The position numbers and the translations under genes are program-made. The notes beneath the pieces are model-generated. The model searched no databases. It saw only the letters and a list, made by a program, of their open reading frames with translations, and was not told where the DNA came from. 64,000 nt of DNA from Acinetobacter nosocomialis (GTDB taxonomy: Bacteria > Pseudomonadota > Gammaproteobacteria > Pseudomonadales > Moraxellaceae): assembly GCA_025736915.1 (NCBI GenBank), contig CP107049.1, positions 620,001 through 684,000 on the forward strand. Direction: 5' to 3'. Below, one piece after another: positions 17,149 to 26,658 of the stretch (the stretch's first letter is position 1; every line of letters begins with the position of its first letter).

Positions 17149-18149
17149 AAGCTTTTCTCCGGCAAACAGAGCTCTGCAATAGACTCATAGTCAAAAGCTG
17201 CATGACTCTGTCGAATAAAGACAGGCAAATCAGCAATGAGCTGTGAAAATATAGCTTCTTCACAATAAGGCCGTGCACCTAAAGCTTTGCCAACGAGTTG
17301 AATAACACTCTGGCAGCATTGTTCTGTTTGGGCACGTAATATACGGATTTCACGCTCATGGCTGAGCATAGGCTCGTCATCTATAAGCTTGGCAACATAT
17401 TGAAAATACTGCTTAGTTATAGAGAGCTGTTGAGCTAGCTCTCCTAAGTACATTTTTTTAAATGCGTTTGGATGGGTTTGGCAGCTTTTCTGTAAAAAAC
17501 TGACTAAGCGTACCGCCGCACCATACCAACACGCAGCGACGCCAGCGGCACCATGCCAAAACCCTGGACGTTCCAAATAGCGATTTGGCTGACCTATAGC
17601 AGTAACTGGAGTATTGTCAAAATGTACTTGGGCTGTTCGAGTTCCCTGCATGCCTACTGCTTGCCAGTGGCTGAGGTCAACTTGAACCGAAGGATGAGCC
17701 AATTCAACAATACAAAGCTGTGCTTGGCCTTGCTTGTCCTTATAGCTCATTAAAGCTTTTTGAATAAACTCAGCACCTGAACACCAAGTTTTTATACCAC
17801 TACACTGATTGCTCTCTACTTGTACGGGTGCTGGCCCACCCTCTGCTGCCCATACGGCCCAAGTCTGATCATCTATTTCATCTTGATAGCCAAGCTCATT
17901 TAAAATACTTAAGGCATCACAATGTGATTCAAATAATTTAGCTAGACTTAAATCATACCCTGCCACTTGAGCAAACATTTGCCACCGTTGATAGGTTTGA
18001 CCTGAAGCTGGATAGGGTAAATTTTTAGCTAATCTTACCAATTCGCGAAGCAAATCTTGGCGTAGCTGACTTTTGTTTTCAGCCTGAGCATGCTCGAATT
18101 CACTCAACATACTCAAGACAGTCATATTTATAGATATTCTAATATTCAT
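17136..18149 (-). CDS. Acyl-CoA-dehydrogenase-like protein, first gene of the cassette
   Basis: 337 residues, shorter than the usual about 380. It resembles acyl-CoA dehydrogenases in its middle and C-terminal parts: WAVWAAEGGPAPV, a beta domain with AVGMQGTRTAQVHF, and a helical C-terminal bundle (QSVIQLVGKALGARPYCEEA). The catalytic Glu could not be located with certainty. Start is uncertain: no good ribosome site precedes 18149, and ATGs at 18125 and 18110 are alternatives. It leads a cassette with PIG-L, methyltransferase and glycosyltransferase. Confidence 0.7.
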   Translation of the reverse strand: MNIRISINMTVLSMLSEFEHAQAENKSQLRQDLLRELVRLAKNLPYPASGQTYQRWQMFAQVAGYDLSLAKLFESHCDALSILNELGYQDEIDDQTWAVWAAEGGPAPVQVESNQCSGIKTWCSGAEFIQKALMSYKDKQGQAQLCIVELAHPSVQVDLSHWQAVGMQGTRTAQVHFDNTPVTAIGQPNRYLERPGFWHGAAGVAACWYGAAVRLVSFLQKSCQTHPNAFKKMYLGELAQQLSITKQYFQYVAKLIDDEPMLSHEREIRILRAQTEQCCQSVIQLVGKALGARPYCEEAIFSQLIADLPVFIRQSHAAFDYESIAELCLPEKSLWEL

Positions 18150-18408
18150 TACAAATAATTATTCAAAAGTATTCACTTAAACATATCGAAATAATTCTGT
18201 TTAATTAAAGATATAAAATGTAATGAAAAGATATTTTCTATAACTTTATTAAATGAATATTTCTTTTTATTTCATTGTTATCTAAATATATCGCTTAAGT
18301 GAAATTATAAAATAATCATGTAAGGTTTATTAAAAAACAAAGATTTCTGCTGTTTTATCCAGTAATTTAGTTTCTACCGTTTTTCTATTTCCAAAGAAGA
18401 GGTCCAAA

Positions 18409-18642
18409 ATGAGTACTTTAAATATTAATGATATTAAAAAACATGCAGACGTTATTGCTTCTTGTGGTACTAAAGTAGGGACTGTCGATCATCTAGAAGG
18501 TGAAAATCAGTTGAAACTCACTCGTGATGAAAACGATCAACATCACCTTATTCCTACTTCTTGGATTGGGGAGGTAAAAGATGATCAAGTCATTTTAAAT
18601 AAAAACTCAAAAGAAGTTCAAGAAAACTGGCAAGCCATTTAA
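18409..18642 (+). CDS. DUF2171 small protein
   Basis: 77 residues. It fits the DUF2171 family, a small beta domain related to PRC-barrel-like folds (CGTKVGTVDHLEGENQLKLT, HHLIPTSWI). AGAGG precedes the ATG. The protein is soluble and hydrophilic; its role is unknown, and members of this family are often linked to stress. It is a single gene between a long upstream gap and a terminator. Confidence 0.72.
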   Translation: MSTLNINDIKKHADVIASCGTKVGTVDHLEGENQLKLTRDENDQHHLIPTSWIGEVKDDQVILNKNSKEVQENWQAI

Positions 18643-18726
18643 ACTTCTTTGCACAGTGATTTTCTAACTGTGCAGCTTATTTAAAAAGATAAACAATAAT
18701 TAAAATAAAACAACTAGAATTAAAAA

Positions 18727-18760
18727 GTAAAAAGCTCCTTTTTATTAAGGAGCTTTTTAC
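18727..18760. terminator. Bidirectional terminator between DUF2171 and permease genes
   Basis: Perfect 14-base stem (GTAAAAAGCTCCTT / AAGGAGCTTTTTAC) with a TTTATT loop, between convergent genes. Confidence 0.82.
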
Positions 18761-18790
18761 TTATAGCATTAAAATTTTTATTTAATATTT

Positions 18791-20188
18791 TTATAAGTTA
18801 CTCTGATTTATCGCAACCGAGCTGGTTGCTTTACGCTTTCGGGTCACAAATAATCCGCAACCCACCACAGCTAAAGTCACACCTAATGATAAAGTGGTTT
18901 CATAACTATATGCTGGCGAGAAAAACATATAAGCCAATACACTTAAAATAATGATAATCACAAACCAAGTGAGCCATGGAAATAGCCACATTTTAAATGG
19001 AATTTCCGCTCCAGCTGCCTCGAGCTTATGTCTTAGACGCAATTGTGAAAATGCAATAACCAAGTACACCAGCAAAGCAATGGAACCTGTACTTGAGAGC
19101 AATAAGCTAAATACTTTTCCAGGGAATACGTAGTTAATGACACAGCACACTAAACCAATAAAAGTTGAAGAAAACACCGCAATAGCAGGTACACCCGCAT
19201 AATTCACTTTCGTCACTGCCTGTGGTGCTTCATTGCGTGTTCCTAAGCGAAATAACATACGAGAAGACGTATAAATTGCGGCATTCATACAGCTCGCCAC
19301 GGCGATAAACACAACGGTATCAATAATAAGTTTAGTGCCCGGTACGTTTAAGCTCATTAAAACGTATTGGAATGTCCCGTACTTTTGTAAGTCCGGTGAA
19401 CGCCAATCGACAAGTGAAACAGCAATAAACATTGAGACCACAAAGAAAAGAATAATACGGTACAACACCAAATTGGTGGCACGTCTAATTTTCTGTTTAG
19501 GGTTAGATGACTCTGCTGCGGCAATCGAGACAATTTCCACCCCAAAGAATGAAAATGCCGTAATTAAAATGGCAGATAAAATGCCTCCCATACCGTGCGG
19601 CATAAAACCAGCGTTGTTGTATAAATTGGCAACGCCACTGACATTTTTAGCTAAAGGCCAAACACCTGAAATTGCCAAAATACCAATAATGATAAACCCA
19701 ATAATGGCAACCACTTTGACTAAGGAAAACCAGAACTCAAACTCACCAAAACTTTTGGTACTAAAAAAGTTGGCTAAGCTTAAGAACACAATAAAGCAAA
19801 ATGCATAAATAGAAACTGAAACGCTCGGAAACCACGAATGTAAAATTTCAGCACCTGCGATGGCTTCTACCGGAATCGCAAGCACCCAAAACCACCAATA
19901 TAACCAACCAATAGTGAAGCCTGCCCACGGGCCAATGGCTTTACGGGCATAGGTAGAAAATGAACCGGTGTCCGGCTCTAAAACGGCCATTTCACCTAAC
20001 ATGCGCATCACCAGAAATACCATAATGCTGGTAATCAGGTATGCAAGAATGACCGCGGGGCCTGCTTTGGCAATTGCAGAAGATGAACCGACAAATAAAC
20101 CTGCGCCAATAACACCGCCAATACTAATCATTGTGATATGGCGATTTGAGAGTCCTTCGCCTAATTTTTTTGTTCTATCATTATTCAT
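18791..20188 (-). CDS. Amino-acid permease of the AAT/APC family (GabP-like)
   Basis: 465 residues and about twelve membrane segments. The family signature is at the N-terminus (SNRHITMISIGGVIGAGLFV, residues about 15-34), followed by the AGPAV region and EFEFWFSLVKV in the middle. It belongs with GABA/aromatic/beta-alanine H+ symporters. Placed downstream of a semialdehyde dehydrogenase and an omega-aminotransferase, it most likely imports an omega-amino acid such as beta-alanine. AAGGAATG precedes the ATG. A terminator after the dehydrogenase gene suggests a separate or read-through transcript. Confidence 0.83.
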   Translation of the reverse strand: MNNDRTKKLGEGLSNRHITMISIGGVIGAGLFVGSSSAIAKAGPAVILAYLITSIMVFLVMRMLGEMAVLEPDTGSFSTYARKAIGPWAGFTIGWLYWWFWVLAIPVEAIAGAEILHSWFPSVSVSIYAFCFIVFLSLANFFSTKSFGEFEFWFSLVKVVAIIGFIIIGILAISGVWPLAKNVSGVANLYNNAGFMPHGMGGILSAILITAFSFFGVEIVSIAAAESSNPKQKIRRATNLVLYRIILFFVVSMFIAVSLVDWRSPDLQKYGTFQYVLMSLNVPGTKLIIDTVVFIAVASCMNAAIYTSSRMLFRLGTRNEAPQAVTKVNYAGVPAIAVFSSTFIGLVCCVINYVFPGKVFSLLLSSTGSIALLVYLVIAFSQLRLRHKLEAAGAEIPFKMWLFPWLTWFVIIIILSVLAYMFFSPAYSYETTLSLGVTLAVVGCGLFVTRKRKATSSVAINQSNL

Positions 20189-20253
20189 ATTTCATTCCTT
20201 AAAAATATATCCATAAAAACAATCTATTACATGCTTAAAATCCTACAGTCATG

Positions 20254-20280
20254 AAAAAAGGGAAAACTGCTGTTTTCCCT
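20254..20280 (-). terminator. Rho-independent terminator after the semialdehyde dehydrogenase gene
   Basis: On the minus strand, stem GGGAAAAC / GTTTTCCC with a short loop is followed by TTTTTTC, 12 bases after the stop. Confidence 0.82.
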
Positions 20281-20291
20281 GATAATAAAAA

Positions 20292-21860
20292 TTAATTTAA
20301 AGTCGGCATTGAGAACTGTTTTGCTTCACGGACTTGAGCCGATGGCCAGCGCTGTGTAATGGTCTTACGGCGTGTGTAGAAACGGACACCATCTGGACCA
20401 TACGCATGTAAATCACCAAATAACGAACGTTTCCAGCCACCAAAGCTGTGGTAAGCCACAGGTACTGGTAAAGGCACGTTAATACCGACCATACCGACTT
20501 GAATGTGACTGCTAAAATAGCGAGCAGCTTCCCCATCACGGGTATAGATACAAGTACCATTGCCATATTCGTGGTCATTAATGAGTTGCATCGCTTCTTG
20601 CATGCTATTCACACGCATAACTTGCAACACAGGACCAAAAATTTCTTGCTGGTAACTGGTCATGTTTGGTGTGACTTGATCAATTAAAGTTGGCCCAACA
20701 AAGAAACCTTTTTCATAACCTGCCGGTTTTGCATCACGGCCATCTACCACAATTTTTGCGCCTTGCTGCTCTGCGCTTTGAATATAAGCCTGCACTTTGT
20801 CTTTATGCGCTTGGGTAATAAGTGGTCCAAAGTCGTTGCTTGCATCTGCATAGTGGCCGAACTTCAATTTTTTCATTTCTTGAGTCAGCTTATCAATTAC
20901 GACATCGGCAACTTCATCGCCAATAGCAACCGCAACCGAAAGTGCCATACAACGTTCGCCCGAAGAGCCAAAAGCTGCGCCTAACAATGAAGTCACCACG
21001 TTATCAATATCGGCATCCGGCATAATAATCGCGTGGTTTTTTGCACCGCCTAATGCTTGGCAACGTTTACCTGTTGAAGTTGCGGTACGGTAAATATATT
21101 CAGCAATTGGTGTTGAACCTACAAAGCTGACTGCCTGAATACGCGGATGGTGCAATAAGGCATCTACCGCTTCTTTGTCACCATTCACCACATTAAATAC
21201 GCCGTCAGGTAAACCCGCTTGTTTTAATAGTTCTGCAAGGTATAAAACCACAGAAGGTGCTTTTTCAGAAGGTTTTAAAATAAAGCAGTTACCGCAAACC
21301 AGTGCCATTGGGAACATCCATAAAGCCACCATGGCTGGGAAGTTAAATGGCGTAATGCCAGCTACAACGCCTAACGGTTGGAACTCGCTCCATGAGTCGA
21401 TATCTGGACCGACATTTTTTGAAAACTCCCCTTTTAAAAGCTCTGGTGCGCCGCAAGCATATTCAACATTTTCTATACCACGTTGCAATTCACCTTGAGC
21501 ATCATGAGAAATCTTACCGTGTTCTTGCCCAATCAAAGCGCAAATCTTTTCGGCATTTTGTTCTAATAATTGTTTGAAGTTGAACATGACACGTGCACGT
21601 TTAATAACTGGTGTATCACGCCATGCAGGAAATGCTTGTTCGGCTACCTGAACTGCTTCATTTACCGTTTGAGCATCTGCAATTTCGACTTCTTTACTAA
21701 TTTCACCCGTCGCAGGATTGTAAACTGGCTGTTTTCTTGCCGTTTTAGATACAATTCTTCCTTGAATGAAATGCCCTAGCACTTTTTTGGCTTGTTCACT
21801 ATGCGTACTATTTTCAGTTGAAACTTCTTCATAGCTAAAATCTTCTAGGCCATTTGTCAT
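20292..21860 (-). CDS. mmsA: CoA-acylating methylmalonate/malonate semialdehyde dehydrogenase
   Basis: 522 residues of the ALDH superfamily. GITPFNFPAMVALWMFP (substrate/NAD region), FVGSTPIAEYIY, and the catalytic Cys in GERCMAL near residue 304 are typical of MmsA. The C-terminal FGGWKRSLFGDLHAYG is also diagnostic. The enzyme oxidises malonate or methylmalonate semialdehyde and yields acetyl- or propionyl-CoA with CO2 loss. It pairs with the upstream aminotransferase for beta-alanine breakdown. The N-terminal about 20 residues extend beyond the usual length. AAGGAG precedes the ATG. Confidence 0.92.
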   Translation of the reverse strand: MTNGLEDFSYEEVSTENSTHSEQAKKVLGHFIQGRIVSKTARKQPVYNPATGEISKEVEIADAQTVNEAVQVAEQAFPAWRDTPVIKRARVMFNFKQLLEQNAEKICALIGQEHGKISHDAQGELQRGIENVEYACGAPELLKGEFSKNVGPDIDSWSEFQPLGVVAGITPFNFPAMVALWMFPMALVCGNCFILKPSEKAPSVVLYLAELLKQAGLPDGVFNVVNGDKEAVDALLHHPRIQAVSFVGSTPIAEYIYRTATSTGKRCQALGGAKNHAIIMPDADIDNVVTSLLGAAFGSSGERCMALSVAVAIGDEVADVVIDKLTQEMKKLKFGHYADASNDFGPLITQAHKDKVQAYIQSAEQQGAKIVVDGRDAKPAGYEKGFFVGPTLIDQVTPNMTSYQQEIFGPVLQVMRVNSMQEAMQLINDHEYGNGTCIYTRDGEAARYFSSHIQVGMVGINVPLPVPVAYHSFGGWKRSLFGDLHAYGPDGVRFYTRRKTITQRWPSAQVREAKQFSMPTLN

Positions 21861-21967
21861 TGTTGTTACTCCTTACTACAATTAGTTTTGAGATCAAACT
21901 GCTTTTTCATTTGGTTTTTTAAAGAGCATCCAGAGACACTACCGATGCTCATAAATATCTATAAGCC

Positions 21968-23344
21968 TTATTTCACTTGATAAAGCGCATCGCCCACGGC
22001 ATTCATTAAGCGGTCAATATCTGCCTCAGTGCTGTTAAACATTGGGCCAAACTGAAGCGTGTCACCTCCAAAGCGAACATAGAATCCTTCTTTCCAGAGT
22101 TTCATACCAAGTTCAAAACCTCGGATGGTGGCATCGCCATCACGCGGAGCTAACTGCAACGCACCAATCAAGCCACAGTTACGTATATCTAAAATGTGCG
22201 GTGAGCCTTTTAAGCCATGCAGCATTTTTTCAAAACTTGGTGCCAACGCCGCAGATTGAGCTAACAAGTTTTTCTTCTCTAAAACTTCAAGCGCTGCTAA
22301 AGCGGCCGCACAAGCAACCGGATGTGCCGAATAGGTATAGCCGTGGGTAAATTCAATGGCGTGTTCTGGTAAGTCTTGCTGCATAAAGGCAGAGTAAATT
22401 TCATGGCTTGCCACCACACCACCTAAAGGAATGGCACCATTGGTGACTTGTTTCGCAAAGTTCAAAATATCTGGTGTTACCCCAAAATATTCGGCTCCCG
22501 TCCATGTTCCTAAACGGCCAAAACCTGTAATCACCTCATCAAAAATTAACAAGATGTCATGCTGATCACAGATCTCTCTTAAACGCTGTAAATAACCCGT
22601 TGGCGGCACAATACAACCTGCCGAACCAGAAATAGGCTCTACAATGACGGCTGCAATATTTGAAGCATCGTGTAACTCAATTAACTTAAGCATTTCATTG
22701 GCAAGCTCTACCCCGCCTGTTTCTGCACAGCCTTTGGTAAAAGTTAAATTTGGCTGCAAGGTATGCGGTAAATGGTCTACATCCATAAGCTGACCAAACA
22801 TTTTACGGTTGCCACCAATACCGCCTAGACTTGTTCCCGCAACGTTTACCCCATGATAGCCACGTGCACGACCAATCAATTTGGTTTTGCTTGGTTTACC
22901 TTTAATGCGCCAATACGCACGTGCCATTTTGATAGACGTATCTGCCGACTCTGAACCTGAGTTGGTAAAGAAAACATGTTGTAGTTTTTCAGGCATATGC
23001 TGAACAATTTTATCTGCCAGCTTAAAAGAAAGTGGATGACCAAACTGAAAAGCCGGTGAATAATCAAGCTGACCTAATTGAGCACTTACCGCTTGTTGAA
23101 TTTCGGGTAAGGTATGGCCTGCACCACATGTCCATAGGCCGGAGAGTGAGTCATAAATTTCACGGCCAAAATCATCAATTAGATATGACCCTTTTGCACC
23201 CACAATCATGCGTGGGTCTTTAGCAAAGTTTCGGTTTGCAGAGAAAGGCATCCAGTGTGCCTGATAGTTTATGTGCATATTATTATTAGGTTGAACCGCA
23301 TCTAAAGTATGCTCAGAGTCGCTAAATTTATCCGTATCAAACAT
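21968..23344 (-). CDS. Omega-amino acid:pyruvate aminotransferase (beta-alanine type, class III)
   Basis: 458 residues from the ATG at 23344, which has AGGA at good spacing; an ATG two codons earlier is too close to it. PLP-dependent class III fold: NYQAHWMPFSANRNF at the start, TNSGSESADTSIKMARAYW for phosphate binding, LLIFDEVITGFGRLG, and the Schiff-base Lys near residue 298 (NFAKQVTNG). It moves the amino group of beta-alanine to pyruvate, producing malonate semialdehyde for the MmsA-type enzyme downstream. Confidence 0.88.
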   Translation of the reverse strand: MFDTDKFSDSEHTLDAVQPNNNMHINYQAHWMPFSANRNFAKDPRMIVGAKGSYLIDDFGREIYDSLSGLWTCGAGHTLPEIQQAVSAQLGQLDYSPAFQFGHPLSFKLADKIVQHMPEKLQHVFFTNSGSESADTSIKMARAYWRIKGKPSKTKLIGRARGYHGVNVAGTSLGGIGGNRKMFGQLMDVDHLPHTLQPNLTFTKGCAETGGVELANEMLKLIELHDASNIAAVIVEPISGSAGCIVPPTGYLQRLREICDQHDILLIFDEVITGFGRLGTWTGAEYFGVTPDILNFAKQVTNGAIPLGGVVASHEIYSAFMQQDLPEHAIEFTHGYTYSAHPVACAAALAALEVLEKKNLLAQSAALAPSFEKMLHGLKGSPHILDIRNCGLIGALQLAPRDGDATIRGFELGMKLWKEGFYVRFGGDTLQFGPMFNSTEADIDRLMNAVGDALYQVK

Positions 23345-23447
23345 AACCATTCCTGTTGATTTTCAAATTATGGTTTGAGTGTACATAGCGACATAAGTTT
23401 GATAAATTCAAATTATCTTGAGTTTAGATTTAAAAAAACAAAACTAA

Positions 23448-24365
23448 ATGAAACCTAAAAAATTAAATCAAGTCACTGATTTTGATATAAAACTTCTCAA
23501 AATATTTAAAACAGTTTGCGACTGTCACAGCTTTACATCTGCCGAAAGTATTTTAGGTATTAGCCGCTCTGCAATTAGTTTGCATATGAGTGATTTAGAA
23601 AATCGTTTGGGCATTCGGCTGTGCCAGCGAGGCCGTGCCGGATTTGCCCTGACCGATGAAGGACGGGAAATTTTAAAATATATTGAAGTGCTTACGGCAG
23701 CGATTGAAGACTTCCGCTCTAAAGTCAACCAAATGCATAACCGTCTTAAGGGTGAGTTTAATATCGGCATTATTAACAACCTTGTGACTATGCCTAAAGG
23801 CTATATCACCAACACCTTGACTCAACTTGCCGAAGAACATGCCGAAGTTATTATTAATATTAGTATGAGTACTTTGTCAGATATTGAGTGCCGTGTACTC
23901 GATAACCGTTTACATGCGGGCGTTATACCCCTTGTGACGCCTTTGTCTGGTTTAGACTATTTCGATTTATATAGTGAAAGTTCATTTTTATATTGCGGCA
24001 AAAATCATCCTTTATTTAACCAATGTAGTAGCATCAATTTAAATGAATTAAAAAAATGGCAAGCTATTCTTCCTAATTATGCGATTACATCGGAAGCGGT
24101 AAAGCTACATCAACTTTTAGATTGTAAAGCGACCGCAAGTGACCGCGAAGGGATTGCCTTTCTGATTTTAACTGGCAAATTTTTAGGTTTTTTACCCGAC
24201 CACTATGCAAAAAAATGGGTTGAAGACGGTGTGATGCAACCTGTTTTAAAAGATAAAATGCACTACAGTACCCCTATATGCTTAATTACTCATAAAGGCA
24301 AAAACCACAATAATATTTTAAAAACCTTTATGGAGATGCTTGAGAAACGAATCAGTAATGATTAA
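23448..24365 (+). CDS. LysR-family regulator divergent from the beta-alanine genes
   Basis: 305 residues: an N-terminal winged helix-turn-helix (DFDIKLLKIFKTVCDCHSFT, then ILGISRSAISLHMSDLENRL) and a C-terminal inducer-binding domain of LysR type. It is transcribed divergently from the aminotransferase with 103 bases between starts, the usual layout for a LysR activator of a catabolic operon. It probably activates aminotransferase and dehydrogenase genes with an omega-amino acid or derivative as inducer (inference). No ribosome site is evident before the ATG. Confidence 0.85.
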   Translation: MKPKKLNQVTDFDIKLLKIFKTVCDCHSFTSAESILGISRSAISLHMSDLENRLGIRLCQRGRAGFALTDEGREILKYIEVLTAAIEDFRSKVNQMHNRLKGEFNIGIINNLVTMPKGYITNTLTQLAEEHAEVIINISMSTLSDIECRVLDNRLHAGVIPLVTPLSGLDYFDLYSESSFLYCGKNHPLFNQCSSINLNELKKWQAILPNYAITSEAVKLHQLLDCKATASDREGIAFLILTGKFLGFLPDHYAKKWVEDGVMQPVLKDKMHYSTPICLITHKGKNHNNILKTFMEMLEKRISND

Positions 24366-24457
24366 AAATATTTATATATAGATATAAGAATATAGATTAT
24401 TTATAAATAACAAGCCCTTTTATTTAAAAAAACTTCATAATAGAAATTTACAAAATT

Positions 24458-24478
24458 AAAGCTCCATAGGGGCTTTTT
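24458..24478 (+). terminator. Terminator after the LysR gene
   Basis: Stem AAAGCTCC / GGGGCTTT (one G-T pair) with an ATA loop and T5 tail, about 90 bases after the stop. Confidence 0.7.
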
Positions 24479-24610
24479 AGGTAAAAATGACTATGCAGTA
24501 TATTTAAATATACTTAATATTTAACAAATACAACTTAACAGTCTGTTTTTAATAAATAAAAAATATATAATCACGCCCGCAAAGTAAACATAAATACTTA
24601 AGGTTTATTC

Positions 24611-25765
24611 ATGAAAAAAATTTCAACTTTAGCAGTTTCTATTTCGTTTATTATGTTAACGGGGTGCGGTGGAGGCAGTTCAAGCTCTAATAATACTGAA
24701 AATGTATCATCACAAGCTCAGGAACAATCTACTCAAAATGTATCATCGCAAGCTCAAGGGCAATCTACTCAAAATGTAAATAGTTTAAAGTGTGATAGAG
24801 GTATTCTCTTAAATTCTACGCTTTCAACAAATACAATTTTTGATGAAGCATTATATTCTCTAAATTATAGATTTAAGACTACTCGTACAGCAAATACTAC
24901 GACTTCTATTAGACAGCTGTATGCCTATGAAATTAAAAGAAATGATCAGATGTTATATGCTTATCCAAAAGCACTTTACAATATAACTGCTGACGAAATT
25001 GAAAGTAGTTTGGCGGAAGATGTTGTACAAAGTTACGACCTTAACTCTTTTGGTCTTTTTACTAAAAAAAATTACCAAAAACAAAATAATGGTTGGCCTC
25101 TAGGTTATGTCGTTGCATCACAAGGCTTACAAATTTCAACCGCTCAATTTAATGATACTTGTAATTTAAATTCAGAGAATGTGAGTTACGATTATGAAAA
25201 GATAGATGTTTCAGGTAAAAAAATATCTGACATCTTCCCATCAAATATTTTAACAAGTAATCCTAAAAATATAGACTACCTATATATTAGTAATCGCTTT
25301 ACTGAAACACTGAAAAATAATCAAATAGCTTTTACAAACTTATTAAATAATAATGCAACGTTCCCAAGTGGTTCTTTTATTTATGTTCCCAAGTCTGTTG
25401 TTTATAACAATACAGAATTTTATTTCTTCGATAGCGATCTCACTGATTTCAAAACCCTAGCTGAATGGCAACAGAAAATTTACCCAATGGCCAAATATAA
25501 ATTTGATACTGTTGGTGGCTATAATGTGACTTACTTTATAGATAATGCAGGAAATCAGATTTATGATGGCGGTAAAGATCCAGCCGTTGAAATGAATGGC
25601 AGAATTTATGATGGAGAATGGCAAGTTAAAGGTAATATCACCTCTGAAACATATGGTGTACCAAGTGATTCTATTACTAACTATCAAGCGAGAGGGAAAT
25701 TTGCTTTATATAATAAAGCGAGTTATGACTTCATTGTTGGGCAACTTCAAACTTACTATAAGTAA
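24611..25765 (+). CDS. Putative lipoprotein with N-terminal Ser/Gln repeat
   Basis: 384 residues. A lipoprotein signal with lipobox LTGC is at residues 16-19, followed by GGGSSSSNN and two near-copies of a 12-residue unit (NVSSQAQEQSTQ, NVSSQAQGQSTQ), likely a flexible linker. The remaining about 320 residues have no recognised domain and are rich in Tyr, Asn and Phe. It is probably attached to the outer membrane. Single gene with a downstream bidirectional terminator. AAGG precedes the ATG. Confidence 0.65.
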   Translation: MKKISTLAVSISFIMLTGCGGGSSSSNNTENVSSQAQEQSTQNVSSQAQGQSTQNVNSLKCDRGILLNSTLSTNTIFDEALYSLNYRFKTTRTANTTTSIRQLYAYEIKRNDQMLYAYPKALYNITADEIESSLAEDVVQSYDLNSFGLFTKKNYQKQNNGWPLGYVVASQGLQISTAQFNDTCNLNSENVSYDYEKIDVSGKKISDIFPSNILTSNPKNIDYLYISNRFTETLKNNQIAFTNLLNNNATFPSGSFIYVPKSVVYNNTEFYFFDSDLTDFKTLAEWQQKIYPMAKYKFDTVGGYNVTYFIDNAGNQIYDGGKDPAVEMNGRIYDGEWQVKGNITSETYGVPSDSITNYQARGKFALYNKASYDFIVGQLQTYYK

Positions 25766-25779
25766 AATTTAAAACCTGT

Positions 25780-25816
25780 ATATCCCAAAGTACTTAGCCA
25801 ATGTACTTTGGGATAT
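25780..25816. terminator. Bidirectional terminator between lipoprotein and TetR genes
   Basis: Perfect 14-base stem (ATATCCCAAAGTAC / GTACTTTGGGATAT) with a 9-base loop between two convergent genes. Confidence 0.75.
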
Positions 25817-25820
25817 TTAT

Positions 25821-26381
25821 CTAAACCAGACCAACCTTCAGTAAAAAATAATCTAACGTCTTATCTGTTTCACCAATACTGCTGTGATCTACAAGTGGGA
25901 TAATTGCACCCTCAATCACATATAAAAAGAGTCTGGCCTCATTAAATGATGCATCGGCTTTTAATGTTCTAAGTACGCTATAGATTTCATTAGTCAGCCA
26001 TGTTCTGTACCTTACCGCGGTTTGATAGGCGTTTGGATAGCTATTTTTAGTTTCAAAAACGGCTTTAAATAATAAGTAATATGGCCCTTCTATATCGCTA
26101 TGTAAAAAATAAAGTTTCTTGAGTTTATCTATTGCGGCTGTGTCATGGTCATACTCCACCAGTTCGGTCACTTGGTCTTGAAGTCGCTCTTTTTGCACGA
26201 TTAGACAGATATCAATAAAACGTTGCTTAGAGTGAAAATAGTTATAAAACGTCATTTTTGTGACTTCGGTTTCCCTCACAATCTTGTCGACACCAACAGT
26301 GTGAAACCCACCGTGATGGAACAGATGAATCCCTTTTTTTACAACTTCAAAAGCACGTGTTGGGAGCGTTAAATTTGGCAT
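25821..26381 (-). CDS. TetR-family transcriptional regulator
   Basis: 186 residues. The TetR helix-turn-helix is at about 10-60 (FHHGGFHTVGVDKIVRETEV followed by TKMTFYNYFHSKQRFIDICL). The C-terminal half has no recognised ligand. No divergent target gene is adjacent: upstream lies the structured RNA element, so its regulon cannot be guessed from position. It ends 5 bases from the shared terminator. Confidence 0.82.
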   Translation of the reverse strand: MPNLTLPTRAFEVVKKGIHLFHHGGFHTVGVDKIVRETEVTKMTFYNYFHSKQRFIDICLIVQKERLQDQVTELVEYDHDTAAIDKLKKLYFLHSDIEGPYYLLFKAVFETKNSYPNAYQTAVRYRTWLTNEIYSVLRTLKADASFNEARLFLYVIEGAIIPLVDHSSIGETDKTLDYFLLKVGLV

Positions 26382-26658
26382 AGTTTTACCGTTATAAAAT
26401 AAATTTTTGTTGTATATAAATGAGATATAAAAATCTGTGCCCTTTCTGGGAGAAAAAAAGGCACAGCAAAACCCATAAAGACTGTGCTTGGCACATCTCG
26501 AGTTTTATAGTTGCTAAGTTTTTGGTCGTGACGATTTAAAGCTTGATAAACCTAATGGCAATCAAACTCGTTAATAAACTAAGTTGTGTTGTTATAGCTT
26601 TTGGCAAAGGCTGCCAAGAAATAATGGATGTGCAAAGCCGACTCCTTTTTATTGGGAG

